From the NCBI RefSeq assembly GCF_018100925.1, contig NZ_JAGJEH010000004.1, positions 248,001 through 312,000 of the forward strand: a stretch of DNA of 64,000 bases, read 5' to 3'. A model generated the notes under the pieces. The model saw nothing but the letters and a program-made list of their open reading frames with translations. It had not been told where the DNA came from and did not search any database. Position 1 is the stretch's first letter; each line of letters opens with the position of its first letter. The stretch is from Pseudoalteromonas luteoviolacea. Its GTDB lineage: Bacteria; Pseudomonadota; Gammaproteobacteria; Enterobacterales; Alteromonadaceae. Below, piece by piece: positions 62,095 through 64,000 of this stretch. The translations under genes and the position numbers were made by a program.

Positions 62095-62123
62095 AAAGCC
62101 TCTTAGCAATAAGAGGCTTTTTT
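62095..62123 (+). terminator. Terminator after the protease
   Basis: An 11-bp stem AAAGCCTCTTA / TAAGAGGCTTT with a four-base loop, followed by T's. It is a strong intrinsic terminator that touches the end of the small convergent gene. Confidence 0.9.
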
Positions 62124-62364
62124 ATAGGGTAAACAGGTACGCAACCCCTAGCCCACATAAACAAAATAGCACCTTCATCAAAAGACTTAGCCCCTTATTT
62201 TTGTTTGACATTTCATTTTTCCTAATGCCTTTAAGATAGCGTGCGTCTTTACTAGACAAACCTTTGCAGTGCGGGCATTCAGATTGATCATCACTCACTA
62301 AAACACCGCACCTTTCACATGGGCTACTATGCTCACTTTTGTAATTAAAAAACTGAAACCACAT
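62122..62364 (-). CDS. Small zinc-ribbon membrane protein
   Basis: An 80-residue protein: CERCG and CPHCKG form a four-cysteine zinc ribbon (about 16-35), and a C-terminal helix (LSLLMKVLFCLCGLGVAYLFTL) anchors it. The ATG at 62364 is preferred to a GTG at 62379 because a weak AAAGA lies four bases before it. I do not know the function; such small ribbon-plus-helix proteins are common next to cbb3 genes in Alteromonadales only as far as I recall, and this is not certain. Confidence 0.7.
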   Translation of the reverse strand: MWFQFFNYKSEHSSPCERCGVLVSDDQSECPHCKGLSSKDARYLKGIRKNEMSNKNKGLSLLMKVLFCLCGLGVAYLFTL

Positions 62365-62379
62365 CTTTTCTTTAAGCAC

Positions 62380-62526
62380 CTATAGTAGAACTACAAGCTG
62401 ATTACCAAAGCACTGTTTTGCCAAGGAGTATGACAGCTATCAACAGGCTAATTGTACAGATAATTTCGAAAAAATAAAAAAGGGCCAATTGGCCCTTGAG
62501 GAATAACCCAGTGCTCTACTAAAACA
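62380..62526 (-). terminator. Gap with terminator after ccoG
   Basis: The stem AAGGGCC-AATT-GGCCCTT (62480-62497) is followed on the minus strand by a long T-rich run (TTTTATTTTTT). It is a strong terminator for ccoG, 30 bases after its stop. The rest of the gap up to the zinc-ribbon gene is featureless. Confidence 0.9.
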
Positions 62527-63909
62527 CTAGTTTTTATAAAAATAGCTGTCTTTCGTAATCGAAATACTACTATCTTCATTCGCGGAAATGGTGAATTGGA
62601 TTGGCGTACGCTTTCTCTGAATGTCATAACCATCGGCAGCAATGGTGACAGGGACGAGTAACATTTTGCCCCCTTGGATCTCAATCTCTTGTGGCGCGCT
62701 CAATTCTGCGCCCTGTAACCCATTGAAGCTAACTTGGTAATGCAAAGTTTGCTGGGTTTTATTGATGATGCTTAAGGTATAAGGGTTTTCAACTAAGCCT
62801 TCAAAATTTACTCGATACAACGCATTTCGGTCACGGATCACGGATGCTTCTATCGGAGTGCGATTAAATGCCCAAATAGCCATTGTCGCTACAATCACAA
62901 CAAATAACCCTGCGTAACCTACGAGCTTTAACCTAAATGGACTGGAAGTTTTTCCGCCAGCTTGATTTTCACTGGCATACTTGATCAATCCAGTAGAGTA
63001 ACCAAACTTATGCATCGTATCGTCACAGGCATCGATACAAAGCCCACAATTGATGCACTCGTATTGCAACCCATTTCTTATGTCAATACCTGCGGGGCAA
63101 ACTTCTACACACAGATTGCAATCAACACAATCTCCCAAACCTTTCGCTTTATAATCAGACTTACGTTTGCGTGGTCCCCTATGCTCCCCTCTTTGCGCAT
63201 CGTAGGTAACAACCAAGGTGTCTTTGTCAAACATTACCGATTGAAAGCGCGAGTATGGACATGCGACATTGCACATTTTTTCTCTTAAAAAGCCTGCGTT
63301 CCCATATGTACAAAAGGCAAATAAAAACACCCAAAAGCTTACTAGCCCAGACCATTCCAACGTAAACATATCCATGTATAAAGTTTTGGCTGGTACAAAA
63401 TACGCCATAAAAGAGGTCGCAGTAAAAAGTGAAATTACAAGCCAAATAGCGTGCTTAGTCATTTTTCTAGCTGCTTTTTGTGCATTCCAGCTTGCTTTGT
63501 CTAATTTAATCCGTTGGTTACGTGTTCCTTCCACACGGTGTTCAACCCAAGTAAACATTAACATCCAAATGGTTTGTGGGCAGGTATAACCACACCATAC
63601 ACGCCCAAGCCAATTTGTTACGAAGAAAAGGCCGAAGGCTCCAGCCATAAATATCCATGCTAGGATCATAAAGTCATGAGGTAAAAATGTTTGGCCAAAA
63701 ATCCTAAATTGCTGACTCGCAACATCTAGAAGAATAGCTTGTTGACCTTTATACGGGATCCATGGAATAGCGACAAATATAAACATTAGGATCCAACCAA
63801 GATAGCGACGGATTTTTTGGAAGAACCCTTTTTGTTCACGGATATAAATTGGGCCCTCTTGCTTGTAGGGCTTGATAATCATATCCTCTTCTTTTATATC
63901 AAACTTCAT
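62527..63909 (-). CDS. ccoG: Cytochrome c oxidase accessory protein CcoG (RdxA)
   Basis: A 460-residue membrane ferredoxin-type protein, thought to reduce Cu(II) to Cu(I) for cbb3 assembly. Membrane segments are at about 35-55, 80-100, 155-175, 190-210 and 335-355. The GRVWCGYTCPQTIW motif is followed by two 4Fe-4S clusters: CVDCNLCVEVCP and CINCGLCIDAC. A periplasmic Ig-like domain ends the protein. The first ATG (63909) is used; a second at 63882 has GAGG only two bases upstream, so is less likely. It stands apart from the ccoNOQP-ccoHIS group. Confidence 0.94.
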   Translation of the reverse strand: MKFDIKEEDMIIKPYKQEGPIYIREQKGFFQKIRRYLGWILMFIFVAIPWIPYKGQQAILLDVASQQFRIFGQTFLPHDFMILAWIFMAGAFGLFFVTNWLGRVWCGYTCPQTIWMLMFTWVEHRVEGTRNQRIKLDKASWNAQKAARKMTKHAIWLVISLFTATSFMAYFVPAKTLYMDMFTLEWSGLVSFWVFLFAFCTYGNAGFLREKMCNVACPYSRFQSVMFDKDTLVVTYDAQRGEHRGPRKRKSDYKAKGLGDCVDCNLCVEVCPAGIDIRNGLQYECINCGLCIDACDDTMHKFGYSTGLIKYASENQAGGKTSSPFRLKLVGYAGLFVVIVATMAIWAFNRTPIEASVIRDRNALYRVNFEGLVENPYTLSIINKTQQTLHYQVSFNGLQGAELSAPQEIEIQGGKMLLVPVTIAADGYDIQRKRTPIQFTISANEDSSISITKDSYFYKN

Positions 63910-64000
63910 ATTACTTGCTTACATTAAGTGAAACACACCTTGTCATTTGCAACTTTCAGACCAAACTGAAACTTATATATAATATTGATTTTTATATATT
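63910..64000 (-). promoter_or_regulatory. ccoG upstream region, cut by the window end
   Basis: The last 91 bases are A/T-rich and presumably hold the ccoG promoter. No convincing FNR box was seen, and no further gene can be called. Confidence 0.35.

Noticed and set aside
63930..63960. FNR box upstream of ccoG (TTGTCATTTGCAA)
   Set aside because: Both halves deviate at two or more positions from the consensus.

Overview
The window reads as a chromosomal segment from a marine gammaproteobacterium of the Alteromonadales, most likely Pseudoalteromonas or a close relative. This is inferred from protein similarity recalled from memory and from the gene set: a monomeric NADP-isocitrate dehydrogenase, FabY, a DUF4826-type protein, a cbb3 oxidase cluster with FNR, and a moderately AT-rich composition. 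No rRNA, tRNA, CRISPR array, transposase or phage gene was seen. Nearly all of the window is coding and ordinary chromosomal backbone; the less familiar part is 40.2-48.2 kb.

Region by region. 0-2.7 kb: a secreted CxxCH protein with squalene-cyclase-like repeats, then pssA convergent to it. 2.9-8.9 kb: trxB, aat-bpt, infA, clpA-clpS and cspD, the N-end-rule neighbourhood also found in E. coli. 9.2-16.6 kb: monomeric icd, rluE, mnmA-hflD-purB and roxA, again close to an E. coli gene order but with a different isocitrate dehydrogenase family at the icd position. 16.7-17.6 kb: a GNAT acetyltransferase and a convergent DUF4826-like gene. 17.8-28.4 kb: a ten-gene chemosensory operon (MCP, CheY, STAS, CheA, MCP, two CheW, CheR, CheB, EAL phosphodiesterase) with no flagellar gene nearby. 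28.4-31.5 kb: lolCDE on the minus strand. 31.6-36.3 kb: a SulP transporter, a LysR regulator, and the glutathione-dependent formaldehyde pathway frmA-fghA. 36.4-40.0 kb: fabY, a divergent GATase-AraC regulator, and a methyltransferase.

40.2-48.2 kb, minus strand: a small membrane protein, a GreA/GreB-like factor, and an unrecognised operon of a large coiled-coil lipoprotein, an outer-membrane barrel candidate and a second lipoprotein that shares motifs with the first. A small separate lipoprotein gene lies next to ccoN. This envelope operon is the best candidate here for an undescribed system.

48.5-57.5 kb: ccoNOQP, ccoH, ccoI, ccoS (57 codons, easily missed), a TauE/SafE-like membrane protein, fnr and uspE. 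ccoG lies at the far end on the minus strand (62.5-63.9 kb). Together these encode the microaerobic terminal oxidase, its copper and assembly factors, and the oxygen-sensing regulator that probably controls it. Between them, at 58.0-62.1 kb, is a large secreted metzincin protease with alternating PKD and GEVED domains and two C-terminal PPC-like domains. Its upstream region carries inverted repeats and six perfect copies of a heptamer.

Start codons were moved downstream of the longest possible frame wherever a Shine-Dalgarno sequence, family length or signal peptide favoured this; the reason is given for each gene.
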